Assembly: GCF_000276665.1 (NCBI RefSeq)
Contig: NW_004955460.1
Span: 4,706,824 to 4,770,823, forward strand
Length of the DNA stretch: 64,000 nucleotides
Source: Chinchilla lanigera
Lineage: Eukaryota > Chordata > Mammalia > Rodentia > Chinchillidae
Direction of reading: 5' to 3'
Positions within the stretch are counted from its first letter, which is position 1, and the number at the start of each line of letters is the position of its first letter. The position numbers and the translations under genes were made by a program. Of this stretch, positions 46,420-57,219 are shown piece after piece. The notes beneath the pieces are model-generated. The model did no database searches, had not been told where the DNA came from, and saw only the letters and a program-made list of their open reading frames with translations.

Positions 46420-47165
46420 TTAGAGACGAGTTAGATCTAGAGGTCCCATTCAACCCCTTCTGGCTATTTTCCCAGAAGATCTGAAAACATGATATCGCAG
46501 CCATATATGTGCACCCATGTTTATAGCAGCGCAATTTGTAACAGTTAAATCATGGAAACAATCCAAATGTCCATCCACTGAGGAATGGATAAAAAAATTG
46601 TGACACTGTTATATAATGGAATATTACTCAGTTATAAACAAAGATTAACTCAAGGCTTTTATAGGTAAATGGTTACAACTAGAGACCATACTCATAAGTG
46701 AAATAAATCAGACCTGCATGTGTAAGCAGTGTATTGTCTAACTAGTGTAAGAACTTGAAAGAGTGAATAAAAATTAGGAGGTATGATAGACATTGTGCAA
46801 TGAAAGGAAAATGCTCAAAAGTAAAGAGCAACTAAGATGAGGGAAAAGAGAAAAGAAAGAAGGGGAAAATTATGTATATATGTATATACAGCATAGCTAA
46901 CATAGTTATACTACAGACTTCTATCGCTTTATTGAAATGAACTGTTAATGATTAATTATTTGATCCATCTTGCATGTCTCTACTAGTTTTCCTGAGTAAT
47001 CACTTTGAAGATGTCAATATGTAATACAACAACCATTGTTAATTTCCTGTCACCTTGTCTATAATTCAGTATTGCTTGTATTGTTCTCGTGCTATTTTGT
47101 AAATCAATGTCTGTTTGTTAAGGTATTTTCGTTCTTTTATTTTTAAAATAAAAAATAATAATTTG
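46420..47165 (+). mobile_element. L1 3' end (ORF2 end to 3'UTR)
   Basis: It follows L1 3' sequence in forward order: 'tttatagcagcgcaatttgt', 'atcatggaaacaatccaaat', 'gtccatccactgaggaatgg', 'taatggaatattactcagtt', then a 3'UTR with 'gttaatttcctgtcaccttg' and 'tgctattttgtaaatcaatg'. The final ~130 bp is shared with 52180-52350 and, reversed, with 31.9 kb. It has no long open frame. Confidence 0.8.
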
Positions 47166-48505
47166 AATAAAAAAGGAAGTCCCACCTCACTGGAGAGGAA
47201 GGGATTACAGAATGGTGTGAACACTGGGATGCAGGCTCCCTGGGGCACGGTGGAGACTGCTTTTTGCTCCTCTTCTCCCCCATGTCCCTCTCACCCAGAA
47301 AGGACCGCCATTAAGTATGTATTTATGTCCAAGGGTTAAAAAAGAAAGGATTGGATTTAAATCAATTTTCCAAGATTAACCTGGAAGTGCTCCAACAGTT
47401 TCTGCTAAGATTTAAATGTCAGCCGCTCTTCAGTGGCGTAAATGTCATCATCCTCTCTGCCAAGGGAACCAGACGAGCGCCGAAACTCACAGCTTGCCTT
47501 CAAGTGAGAAAAAGGTAAACAGTACAGCAACGGTGAGGTGGTAAAAAAAATGCCCAAATGTGTGTTTACATTTTGACAAATGAAAAAAAAAAAAAAAACA
47601 AAAACAAAAAAAAACAACCATAGAACATATGGGCAATGCCTCCGAAGGAGTTTCTGAAAAAATAAGATTGCTCAGAAAACACCTCCTGTCTTGTCTCCTC
47701 AAGAGTTGACAGAGAATCAGGGTGGCTGCTCGGTAACACTGGAGTACTGTGGGCTTGGTGCACAAGTGATAGTAACTGATGTCTGCTGCCCAGCTGCCAC
47801 CCCTGGGCTCATTCTGTAAGCACAGAAGACTCTGAAAAGGCAATGTTACCAACTCCCTCCTTAGAAGAAGAAACTGTGGTTCTAAGACGTATGTGACTTG
47901 CATATTCCAATCCAGTACAATAGCACTCTCTGGTTTCAAAACCTTCATTGTTTCTCCTTCATCTTCTGATGCACAACATGTGTTTCACTCTCTCCTCACC
48001 TATCCTGACTTCAAATTATTCCACAACTTGGCTAAGAATAGTTAAGACAAAAGGAGCCTAATAGTTACCATCTACCATTCAGAAGGATCGTTTTCAGTGG
48101 TATCACTTGCCAAGCCCTCACCTATGTGAAGAAGGACTCTGGAAATAAAGATTATATGCTTTGTATCTGGCTCTAAACCTTCTAGAGATGGAATGCCTCA
48201 GAAGGTCGTTTTCTTTTTATAGAAGCCAGCAAATATTTAGTAATCATTCTTAAGCATGTGTACACAGCAGCAGGACAGGGGATGCTGGCTTTTGTTTTGT
48301 TTGCGTTTAAATTAAGAAAACAACTAAAAATAGCTGGAAGACTCAGCTATTCGAGGAAGAAAAGTCTACAGTGAATAACAATTGTAGACAATGTCCAAAC
48401 ACAACAATAAACCATGTAATTATGTCAGAGAGACGGCTGGAAATGAGAAGCCACTAGCTGCTTTTCAATTTAGAAATTTGAGCTATCACTGTCTGTCTTT
48501 AAATT
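47166..48505. other. Intergenic sequence with one possible exon-like patch
   Basis: A poly(A)-like run on the plus strand lies at 47584-47615. The minus-strand patch at 47408-47520 is described separately. The 153-codon minus-strand ORF (47487-47948) reads through the A-run as a Phe/Val stretch and is not credible. Confidence 0.35.
47408..47505 (-). other. Exon-like patch, not recognised
   Basis: On the minus strand a pyrimidine-rich tract ('tttacctttttctcacttga', then AG) precedes an open frame that reads CEFRRSSGSLGREDDDIYAT and then EERLTFKS and a stop. CpGs are retained here ('cggcgctcg'). It could be a terminal exon, a retroposed fragment or chance. I cannot assign a family. Confidence 0.2.
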
Positions 48506-48523
48506 TTAAAGTGTTTAATACCA

Positions 48524-48555
48524 CACTTGATCTTAGCCAAAAGGCCGAGAAGCGA
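48524..48555 (-). pseudogene. U2 snRNA 5'-end fragment (tailless retropseudogene)
   Basis: On the minus strand this is the first ~33 nt of U2 snRNA, including 'cttctcggccttttggctaa'. The insert has no A-tail. It is bounded by an 18-bp direct repeat 'ttaaagtgtttaatacca' at 48506-48523 and 48556-48573. U2 is the spliceosomal RNA that pairs with the branch site. This fragment lacks the branch-site pairing region, Sm site and 3' stem-loops, so it cannot be a working gene. The structure indicates LINE-driven insertion of a truncated U2 copy. Confidence 0.92.
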
Positions 48556-48921
48556 TTAAAGTGTTTAATACCATTCCAGGATTAAGCATTCATTCAACAA
48601 ATGTTTATTGAGCTTAATACCAGGCATAGAATTTGCAAAAATAAACACAAGCATCTTTGGGCTTCTAAGAGTCTTGGGAGAAGAATGAGAGATGATCATA
48701 GAAAAATAATTGGGTATACTGGGGGAGTATTTATTCCAAATTTTTCCAGTGAATAATAGGCTTTTTTCCACCCCTCTGCTGTCTTTTTCTCTTCACTAAT
48801 CACCAGGTTGAGTGCTGTACCTGATGAGGAATTTGAAAGAAGGAAATTGCTTATTTGCTTCTCCCTCTCCACTCCCTCTCCTCTTCTCTCAAGCTTTCTG
48901 CCACTATTTCAGGAACCATGG

Positions 48922-49279
48922 TATTATAATTTGGATCTTGATTATCCTCCAAAGGCCCATGGGTTGAAGATTGAGTCTCTATCCCATGGTGCTACAGGGA
49001 GGAACTTTTAGGAAGTGGGGCCTACAAGTAAGTTAGGTCACTGCGGGATGTGTTCTTCCCCAAAGGGGATATGAAGACCCAAGGCCCTTCCTTGCTGTGT
49101 TTGCTTCCTGGCCAAAGTGAGATGAACAGTACATGAGGTCCTGTTCTGTCACAGACCCTGAGCAACAGGGCCAAGCAACCATGGACTGAAACCTCTGAAA
49201 CCATGAACCAAAACCTTCCCTCCTTAGAAGTTGTTTATCTCAGGTGTTATGTAACAGTGACAGAAAGCTGACTAACACA
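48922..49279 (+). mobile_element. Solo MaLR-like LTR, family A copy 11, perfect 5-bp TSD
   Basis: The 358-bp element starts 'tattataatttggatcttga' and ends 'gctgactaacaca'. It is flanked by 'catgg' at 48917-48921 and 49280-49284. It contains 'atggactgaaacctctgaaa' and 'gttgtttatctcaggtgtta' in the 3' third. Confidence 0.88.
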
Positions 49280-49284
49280 CATGG

Positions 49285-50469
49285 TAGAGCAAGCCCTGTC
49301 TACAATGCAGTTGCTTAATTCAGACAGAATGTGTGGTACTAAGCCCACGTGATCACATACAGTACTTATTCACATTCCAATTTGCAGTCTGTGTGGATAG
49401 GAGCTCATATTTTGATCTGTATCTGATATCTCAGATATTTCTCTCATAAAACTGGACAGGGAGGGGAAAAGGAATAAAAGTATCAAGATGTGTTAAGTAC
49501 AGACACCACTCCTTAAGACAAATATAAATATTATGTACTACAAACATGTACTAATGAAAATTTTTACAAAGAACTAGACAAAAGAGATGTTACTCAATGT
49601 GCTCCTTGAGACTCCAAAAAAAATACTTATATTAAATATAATAAGTTCTAGATGATCTCAAGGAAGGAACACCTCTTTACATTGGCTAAATAAGGAGCTC
49701 ATAGAGTAAATGTTATTAGGGCTGAATGCTGAAGCCATCAAGAAATATGAAGGCAAAGACAACAGGAAAAAAATAAGCTATGAAAAATAATATGAAAAGC
49801 TCCTCCTTGTGAAAGTATATGCCATGGTAGGAAAATGGCAATTGGTCTACATGGCTGCAAGATATGGTAGATTGCAGAAGAGAGGCAGTGAGGTTGGGGC
49901 CACAACCTGAAGGACAGCATGGTACGTATTCATGTATCCCACCCTTGGGATTCTGCAATGCCGAGATGGAGACCTCTCTGTTAGTTTCAAAGACTACTCT
50001 CAATGACAGTACTTGGATTCAGTCAACTGTGGCAACTACCGCCCTCCAGCACAAGGAGACAACTTCATTCCATGAGTACCAGGAGGCCATTGGAGGTAGC
50101 GGACATCGGCCATCTGTAGAAGGGTAACTCTGATGGTCAGAGAGAGGCAAAAACAAATGAAAAGACCATTGCAGGAATTCAACCCTGAGAAAACAAAGCC
50201 AGAGCCATAGTGGCTGAGAGGGATGGAGAGATTGGGGTTGAGTCTAGTCATGTTTTGGAGAAAGGGAAGAGAAGACACTGGTACGGATGTGGAGGTAAAA
50301 GATACAGGTGTCAAAGGAGGAACAAGCAGACTGTCTGAAGGGTTAGAGTTGGGTGAGTGAAAGTGGGGTTCTGCTAAATAGGGAACATTTTGTCCCAAAA
50401 TTCCTTCTACTCACTAATCACCAGGGAATGAAGAGTGGCCAATCTGACTGGGCTGAGTCTGACAATTTT
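49285..50469. other. Intergenic sequence, nothing recognised
   Basis: A 120-codon minus-strand ORF (50036-50398) and an 87-codon plus-strand ORF overlap it. Neither has a motif that I know. Confidence 0.4.
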
Positions 50470-50610
50470 ATTTAAGACAGGCTCTTGCTTCATAGTTCAG
50501 GCTGGCCTTGATCTCACTTTGTGGCCCAGGCTGGCCTCAAACTCATGACGATCCTCCTGCCTCAGCCTCCTGAGTCCTGGGATTACAAGCGTGCACCACC
50601 ACATCCAGCT
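50470..50610 (-). mobile_element. B1-type SINE (long form), reverse
   Basis: It shows 'aagacaggctcttgcttcat', 'aggctggccttgatctcact', 'aggctggcctcaaactcatg' and 'ttacaagcgtgcaccaccac'. Confidence 0.9.
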
Positions 50611-51748
50611 CAATCTGGCAGTTTTGGAACTCATTTCATTACTGTGTTCATTCGTGCACTGAACAGCACTGCTACGTCCTCTGTATCCCACTGTGCCAGC
50701 ATGAACAAAGTATACCTTTCCTCTGAAGTCTGCTTGGATAAAAAAGCCCTTTAGGTTTAGGGGATGAAAAGAGATGGAAGAGGTCTTGCTTGGTCACTGT
50801 GGTCTAAACTACAGTCCCCAATTCAGCTTTTCACCATTTCTAGTGTACAATCAGTAGGGTCACTATTTATCCCAATTTGTCTGGAAAGATCGGGCTACAC
50901 TAGTTACTCCTCTGTCTTATATAATTGGTACCAGAGTCATTGGTACCAGAGTCCATAGATGCTAAAGTCCCTTATACAAAATGAGTTATTTGCATACAAT
51001 GTGGGCACAGCCTCCTGTGTGATTTAAGCTGTCTTTAATGTAGGGTAAATGCTATGAAATTAGTTATAAAAACTATGCAAATGGTTGCTATACTGTTTGT
51101 AGGGAATCACAAGAAAAAAGTCTATACCTGTTCTATACCTGTTCAGCACAGATGCGATTTTTATTCTAAAAATTTTCACCTGTGGTGGGCTGAATCCACA
51201 GATGCAGAGGACACAGACACAGAAAGTTGATTGTGTTTCTGTTTTTGAGTAGTGCTAGTAGTGGTTACATCAGTATACGCTGGCATGGATTTGGATTCAG
51301 TACAGTTGCAATTTGTACTTCTATCTGCTGCTATGATCGCATCTAGGAAGGGGTGATCTGTTTGTGCAGTGAGCATAGTTTCTACATTAACAAGTGCAAA
51401 TAATCAGAGACGATCTGTCACACTTTCTGTGTGTATATAGATACAACATCCTTTACGCCTCCTTTTTAATGACAGCTAGTACCAGATTCAGTGATGAAGT
51501 GTTCTCAGCTACAAAAAGCTAAAGACAGCTTGCTCCTTTTTCTCTGTGGGGTGGTGGAGAAATATTACATGGTGCTGTCCTCCGCTGGCTTCCTACTGTA
51601 TCAGTGGGCTGGGGCACATTCCATGTTTTGGGGTGCATGATACACAAAGACTCCAAGTTAGCTAGCCAAAATATGTAGGAAATGTGGGACATGTATACAG
51701 GAAATAAGAGGCTGAGTAATTCTGCTGGAGACCATTTCAAGTAATGTC
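50611..51748. other. Intergenic sequence, nothing recognised
   Basis: No credible ORF or known repeat is seen. Confidence 0.4.
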
Positions 51749-52152
51749 TGTATTAGTTACTTTCCCATTGCTGGGCAACAATACTCAACATCCACAATTT
51801 AAGGAAGAGAGGTTTAGTTCGGCTCCTGGTTTCAGTGGGTTCAATCCATGGCTAGCTGGCTGAAGACAGAAATGACATGGCAGAAGGGGTTAGCAGTGGA
51901 AAGCTGCTTACCCGATGGCAGTCAGGAAGCAGAGAGGAGGGAGGAGCTGGGGACAAGAATACACCCTGCCAGGTCACACCCCAGGGACCTGCCTCTAACA
52001 AGATCCCTACCTCCTAACAGTACATTCAGGTATGGACTCATTAATGAATTAAATTCATTGATAAGTTAGCACCCCATGATCCAATCACCTTCCAAAATCC
52101 CACCTCTGAACACATGAGATTTTGAAGGACATTTTAGATGTAAATCATAATA
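51749..52152 (-). mobile_element. MaLR-like LTR, family A copy 12
   Basis: It starts 'tgtattagttactttcccat' and ends 'tgtaaatcataata' on the plus strand. Landmarks are 'ggtttagttcggctcctggt', 'tggcagtcaggaagcagaga' and 'ccacctctgaacacatgaga'. Its right end is next to an L1 3'UTR fragment. Confidence 0.82.
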
Positions 52153-52179
52153 GTCCAAATGGTCTTACTGTGCTGACTT

Positions 52180-52350
52180 TATTTTTATTTAATTATTTAA
52201 TAACACTTGTTTAATATGTAATACAACACACGTTGTTAATTTCCTACCACTTTATTTGCAACTCTGTATTGTCTGTACTGTTCGTTTGCTATTTTGTAAA
52301 AGATTCTGTCTGTTGATATTTTCCTCCTTTTATTTTTAAAATTAAAAATA
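52180..52350 (+). mobile_element. L1 3'UTR terminal fragment
   Basis: It shares 'atatgtaatacaac', 'gttgttaatttcctaccact', 'tgctattttgtaaaagattc' and 'ttttatttttaaaattaaaa' with the L1 3' end at 46.4-47.2 kb. Only the last part is kept. Confidence 0.75.
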
Positions 52351-52664
52351 TGTATATAGAAAACACTTATTTAATTAAAATGGTACCAATAAAAAAAATT
52401 GAAGGCACATAATTTTTTAAAACACACTGAATTTTCCATATTTCAAAGTAATTGTTGATGAACATGTAAGTTAAAAATGTCTGTTGCCATGGGGACTGTG
52501 ACAATAACACTGACTTTGAGAAACCAGAACTCATATTTGTGTGCATCTAAGTTTATTGCTGCTCAGCTCTAGACTCCCCCCTTTTATCTGCTCTGTAATA
52601 ATGGATCTGGACCTTACACAAAGTGTAATCTAAAACACAATAAATGTTTAGACTTAAAAGTCTA
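52351..52664. other. Intergenic sequence, nothing recognised
   Basis: AT-rich spacer between L1 and mariner sequence. Confidence 0.4.
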
Positions 52665-52900
52665 TATTACAATAAAAGCCACATTGCCATTAATCCCCCT
52701 TACAGTACTCCTCCACACTTTAACACACTTATCCCATCATTCTTGGTATTTCCTGAAGCACTTCTGGAAGTCCTCTTTCCTGAGTGTCTTTGGTTGCACT
52801 GTCATGGCAGACTTGATTTCCAAATTGATTCAAGACATTTCCTTTAATAGTCATTTTGACTTTGGGGAAGAAGCAGAAGTCTCATACTGCCAGATCTGGT
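52665..52900 (-). mobile_element. Mariner transposase relic, left arm (minus strand)
   Basis: On the minus strand 52665-52795 reads as the C-terminal end of a mariner transposase: KTLRKEDFQKCFRKYQE, a stop, then WDKCVKV. Upstream frames near 52850 give PKVKMTIKGN, also mariner-like but in another frame. Frameshifts and stops show that it is dead. Bases 52665-52793 are the inverted partner of the right arm. Confidence 0.8.
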
Positions 52901-53003
52901 AAATGAAGTACATGAGAACACACAGTCATGCTCTTACAAGCCTGCCTTTCTGTTGGATGGCACTCAGCAGCAGCATTCACAATATGTTTTATCAATCACA
53001 CTT

Positions 53004-53134
53004 GGTAAAGACACTCAGGAAAGAGAACCTCCAGAACTGCTTCAGAAAGTGTTAAGAGCAATGGGATAAGTGTGACTGAAGCAAAGAGGAGTATTTTGAG
53101 GAGAATTCATGGCAATGTGTCTTTTACTGTATTA
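53004..53134 (+). mobile_element. Mariner transposase relic, right arm (plus strand)
   Basis: The plus strand reads KTLRKENLQNCFRKC, a stop, then EQWDKCD, the same mariner C-terminal segment as the left arm but on the opposite strand. It then continues into the conserved 'ggcaatgtgtcttttactgt' 3' end. The two arms make a ~130-bp imperfect inverted repeat about 210 bp apart. Confidence 0.78.
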
Positions 53135-54034
53135 TTTAAAATAATTTAAATAATCACTATATTTTTGACCACCCCTTATATACTTTTTCCTTTGTCAGCT
53201 GGCAGGATGTTAAGCTTTATAAATAGAGACCCCTGAAGAGAGTCTGTAGGATGAAGAGTTTCTCTTCCTGGTGCTACTGTGGCTCACTCGTTTATGAAGC
53301 GTGCGCTATTTTTCCCAATTTCTTTCCTGCTAGGTTCTCATAGGGTACACCTTTCTCTGGCAGTGGTCTTATATTTTCTGTATCCCTCAGTCCAGTTAGC
53401 AGTAGTATAAATAGGCTTTCTAAAAAAGTATGGGCCAGCCTTGCTCCTTGCACCCTCCTCTCCTCAGCCTGGATTATATACATGTGTGTAGCTCCTTGGG
53501 GATGGTCATCCAGTGAGCTGGCTGCCTTTCCTCTGCATTCAGCTAGCCAAGGACTCCAGCCCAAGCCCTATTCATCGCAGATTGCTGCTTCATTATAGTA
53601 GCGGTACTGTGACTACAGCAGTACCCTGACCCCTGGTATGTGAGTCCCTCTGTGTGCCCACTGGCAAGTCTCAGCTTACTTTTGGCTAGAGGGGTGATTA
53701 TGTAGCCCTCCTGACTGAAACAGGACTTGTGCCAGACCTTACTCCTACTGTGGTACCCAGACTCTGCCCACTCTGCCCACCAGCTGTGGTTTACCTTCCT
53801 GTGAAGGGCTGTTTCCGCTTGCCTAGCCATGTGGACTAGCTCTGGTTTAGGAAACTTTGCAACTTCTCTACCATGTACATATTCTTCAATGAACTATGAA
53901 CCTACACTCAGAGAGGGAACCTCTTCCCCATTTGTTCTTCCTTTGTATATTTTTCCTCAGTACTTCGGATCTCTCTGTCTCCAGTTATTCCATTATCATA
54001 GTTTAATAACTCTTTATATTAAGTCATGGGGAAG
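53135..54034. other. Intergenic sequence, possibly an unrecognised old repeat
   Basis: The part 53480-54030 has the feel of an old LTR or LINE consensus ('cttacttttggctagagggg', 'ccattatcatagtttaataa') but I cannot name it. ORFs of 90-95 codons on the minus strand are not credible. Confidence 0.3.
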
Positions 54035-54238
54035 CATACTTTTTTCTGCAAAGAGCCAAACATTTTAGTCTCCATGACCCACACAACTGTCACAGCTACT
54101 CTCTTCTGCCACTGTAACACAAAAGTAGCATAGATGATATGCCAATGAATGGGTGTGGCTGTTATAATCATGCCTTATTTTTAAAAGTAGACCCAAGTGT
54201 GGTCCTTGGGCACAGTTTGCTGATCCTTGTTTCAAATT
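54035..54238 (+). mobile_element. hAT-Charlie-type non-autonomous relic
   Basis: Blocks 'ctgcaaagagccaaacattt', 'cactgtaacacaaaagtagc', 'ccaatgaatgggtgtggctg', and 'ttgggcacagtttgctgatc' follow a well-known mammalian hAT-Charlie element in order. Confidence 0.7.
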
Positions 54239-54469
54239 TCTTCTATTTAAATTACTGGGTGTTCTCTGTCTCCTGATGGACACAGACAGATAAATTCAAA
54301 ATTGAAAGTAGAGGCAAAAAATTTCAGTGTTCTGCTCAAATCGTCCCAGTTTAAATCCTCACAAAGATATTTGTCAACACTGCTGCTCAGAGCTGTCTGA
54401 ACCGACTCCATGGCACACTGAATGCCAGAGCGCCTAAGCCACCAGCCTCAGGGACATCCCTCTGCCTAG

Positions 54470-54670
54470 TGATGGCGAAACTTTTAGAGAAGAGTGCCCA
54501 CGCTGCAACCCCAAACCTTACTTATCACAGAGTACTTACTTATCACAAAGTGCCGACACTGCAATGCAACCCAAATACTGAGGTTTTAGTTCAGAAAAAA
54601 CAACTCTGCATTAACATCTTTTGTCGTAAAAGGAAAACAACAGGCATGCCATTGATTTGCCACCACTGCC
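54470..54670 (-). mobile_element. Non-autonomous hAT element, copy 2
   Basis: The left end 'agtgatggcgaaacttttag' and the right end 'gatttgccaccactg' are inverted repeats. The interior has 'tcacaaagtgccgacactgc' and 'aatactgaggttttagttca', the reverse complement of blocks in the copy at 21165-21361. A short local duplication ('acttatcacagagt'/'acttatcacaaagt') is present. Confidence 0.65.
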
Positions 54671-56186
54671 TTTGGCAGGAACAACCTACAGCTATTGTTC
54701 CCTTCCCTTGTCACCTCCCCAGCCTCCTGATGGGTTCCTGAAGACAATCTCAGTGTGCTCAGTCAGCCTCAGTATCCGCTTCTGGGGGAAATTTAGTCCA
54801 AAACCGGATATGTCATTTTGTAGTTGTTGTTCTTGGACTAATAACGAGTACAGATTTTGATGCAGTATAAAGGCATGTTTCAAAGAAGCAATGTTCTTGC
54901 TAAATTAAAAAAACCTGTGGAGCATTACAATGGCATTCAAACACACAATAATTAGAAATAGCAGCCATACTTGTCAATTTTTAAAATGCTGTTGTATAAA
55001 TCAGTACAACTGAACTGCTGTCTGGGGGAGGGAGGCAGGCGCATATGTAAAACTAAAAACACTGACCAGGAAAATACAAGCTTTTATCTCTTTCCTGTCA
55101 AGTATCCACAGAGCTTAGAAATGTTTGAGACTTAAAGAATTAATTTGTACATAAAATTAAGCAAAGTGAAAGTGGGGCTTTTGTATAACTGAGTAATCTA
55201 AAGCTTCTTTGCTAACTATAAATCAACAATGTAGTCCCCAAACTCTCACCCTTTGGAATGTTTTCATTTTAACTGTTGTTGGGAAACAACCCTTGTAGAC
55301 AGGAAGATGTGGGCAGAATTTGTTTTGGACTTCATTGACACTTGAGTACCTATAAAGAAAGCATTCTGTAGATAAAGAAAAATCAAGTGAAAATATGAAA
55401 ATTTTAAATTTATTAACTATAAATATAATTTGAAAAAGATTAGTGGCAATTTGTAAATTTTAAGTAACTAATTAATTAAAGCATTCTAACACTGAACTAT
55501 AGTTCCATCCCCTAGTGGCAATTTTTTAAAGAATTTAAGTGATTTAAAAGAGACTGTCAAAAAATATCAGTGACAGAAACAGATGTGGCTAAGAAATTAT
55601 AGGAAGTGAACATGTATTAGGAATAATTAATTCCTTTACATTACTTCAAATTCTTAGTCAATGTAAGTAAGGTTTTAAAATAACGTACATGGACATGTGA
55701 TTTTTAAGAATGTGTTCTATTTTTAAAAATAGTTTTCACAGAGCCATTATATAAACCTATCCAACGTAAAGCTATGTGACCATCCACAAATATATCAAAT
55801 TATATAACTCATTTAGTTCAGCAAATGTTTTCTATTATAGAAGCATTCTTGTTTGGATGGATAAATTATGTGCTTAGGTGTTCATAAAACTGTCATTCTC
55901 CGCATGGGTTATTGATCTTCAGTTTTTCACAGGGAGAAAGGATGGAGTAGTGGTTTGTGAATAATGTGCTTGTGTCTAGCCACATGAGGACCCCACCAAA
56001 AGCCAGGACCAGAGCACCAAGGTGCTTTGGGAAGACCATGCCTTACTACCCAGCTATGGGAGCTGATGGAGTGGCCAAGGCTGGTATGAGATTACTGGAA
56101 GTGAGATTCCTTTAGTTTCTCTTAATGCTGACTTCAAATCAAGCAGAGCTTCTAACAGACCTTTGAGCACATTTCTGTCTGACTGC
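54671..56186. other. Intergenic AT-rich sequence, nothing recognised
   Basis: No credible ORF is present. A possible short reverse ID remnant ('ctaacactgaactatagttc') lies near 55487. The rest looks unique. Confidence 0.4.
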
Positions 56187-56713
56187 CTATCCCAACCCAG
56201 CTATCCCCCTCCCTCTCTGAGGAGTATGCCTAACTGCTGTGAGGGGGTAAAGGGTGCAGACTGCTCTGGTTACTTCTGGCTGAAAAGGGGCATATTTGTG
56301 TTTGGCAGTCAGAGACACCCCCAGAGGACCCATCCAAAGGCCCTCGGCAGGCCTTGATAATGGAGAAGTTTTTCTACCTCCTGGGTAGTTTTCTTCAGTT
56401 GTCATCTGGGAGAAGGCTCTCACTGGTGAAGAGAGCAAAGTCAAGTTCCTCCACAGGTGTGTCATGGGGAGAAATTCTCCTCGGTCACACGCTCTTAGAG
56501 GGTACCACACTGTCTATCTACTCCCTGCAATAATAGAAGGAAACCCCTGCCCCAACACCAATAGGGTTCCCAAATAACCACAGGGGAACTAGTTTGAATT
56601 TTCTCTGGGGCTATGCATAACTTATGCTGTATCAAATCCCATTCAGTTTCTGCAAAAAGGGTAAACTGCTGCTGAGAATTGACAGCAAGCAATACATCAT
56701 CCATACAATCCAG
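56187..56713 (-). pseudogene. Endogenous retrovirus pol relic (reverse transcriptase), part 2
   Basis: The minus-strand frame at 56495-56704 begins with the catalytic motif MDDVLLA and continues to LIQHKLCIAPEKIQ, the RT palm and following helix typical of class II (betaretrovirus/ERVK-like) elements. The residue before MDD is Cys rather than the usual Tyr. The frame is broken after ~65 codons; 56187-56510 is a further minus-strand open stretch of uncertain identity. This is an old, non-functional copy. Confidence 0.8.
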
Positions 56714-56766
56714 TGTACAGTGGACCCTTGACTTAGGAACTCAATTCATTTCCAAGGTTGTAATTG

Positions 56767-56780
56767 CTTGCTTGCTTTCT

Positions 56781-56824
<44 letters not shown>

Positions 56825-56829
56825 TTTTT
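56767..56829 (+). repeat. (TTTC)n microsatellite
   Basis: A TTTC array ending in a T-run, on the tail side of the reverse ID SINE. Confidence 0.92.
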
Positions 56830-56912
56830 TTTTTGGTACTGGGAATCTAACTCAGGACCTTGTGCTTGCCAGGCAGGTGTCTGTGCCACTGGTCTATGTC
56901 CCTGGCTGTGTT
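56830..56912 (-). mobile_element. ID-type SINE, reverse
   Basis: It shows 'ggtactgggaatctaactca', 'ggaccttgtgcttgccaggc' and 'gccactggtctatgtccctg'. 'ggttgtaatt' appears before the TTTC tail and again after the element at about 56913, which fits a target-site duplication. Confidence 0.82.
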
Positions 56913-57219
56913 GGTTGTAATTTAAAGTGTCAATTTAAGGCTCAGGCTCCTCTACACAGCCTTCAAAGTCTCTCTCCTATATACAAGTAGATCTCAGTGT
57001 CCTTAGAGAGACATTGGCTCAGATTTCTCAATTAACTCCATATAGGAAAGGATGTTGTAATGTTCCTTCAGCACTCTTAAGGATTAAATGTGTATGTGAG
57101 ACCATCTGGAAGCACAGTGGCCAGCAACTCAACTTTGGTTGTAAGTTAAAACTAAAATTCTGGTCATAACCCAAGTTGTCTGTATGGCAGGCTGATTGTA
57201 ATTCAAGGGTACACTGTAT

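Larger units (their letters stand above)
56714..57219. mobile_element. Pogo/Tigger-like MITE inserted in the ERV relic
   Basis: The left end 'tacagtggacccttgactta' and the reverse complement of the right end, 'tacagtgtacccttgaatta', match at 18 of 20 positions, so it has terminal inverted repeats with TA at the borders. It sits between the two halves of an RT relic. An ID SINE is inserted within it. Confidence 0.7.

Noticed and set aside
47487..47948. 153-codon minus-strand ORF
   Set aside because: Its C-terminal half is translation of an A-run; no domain is recognisable.
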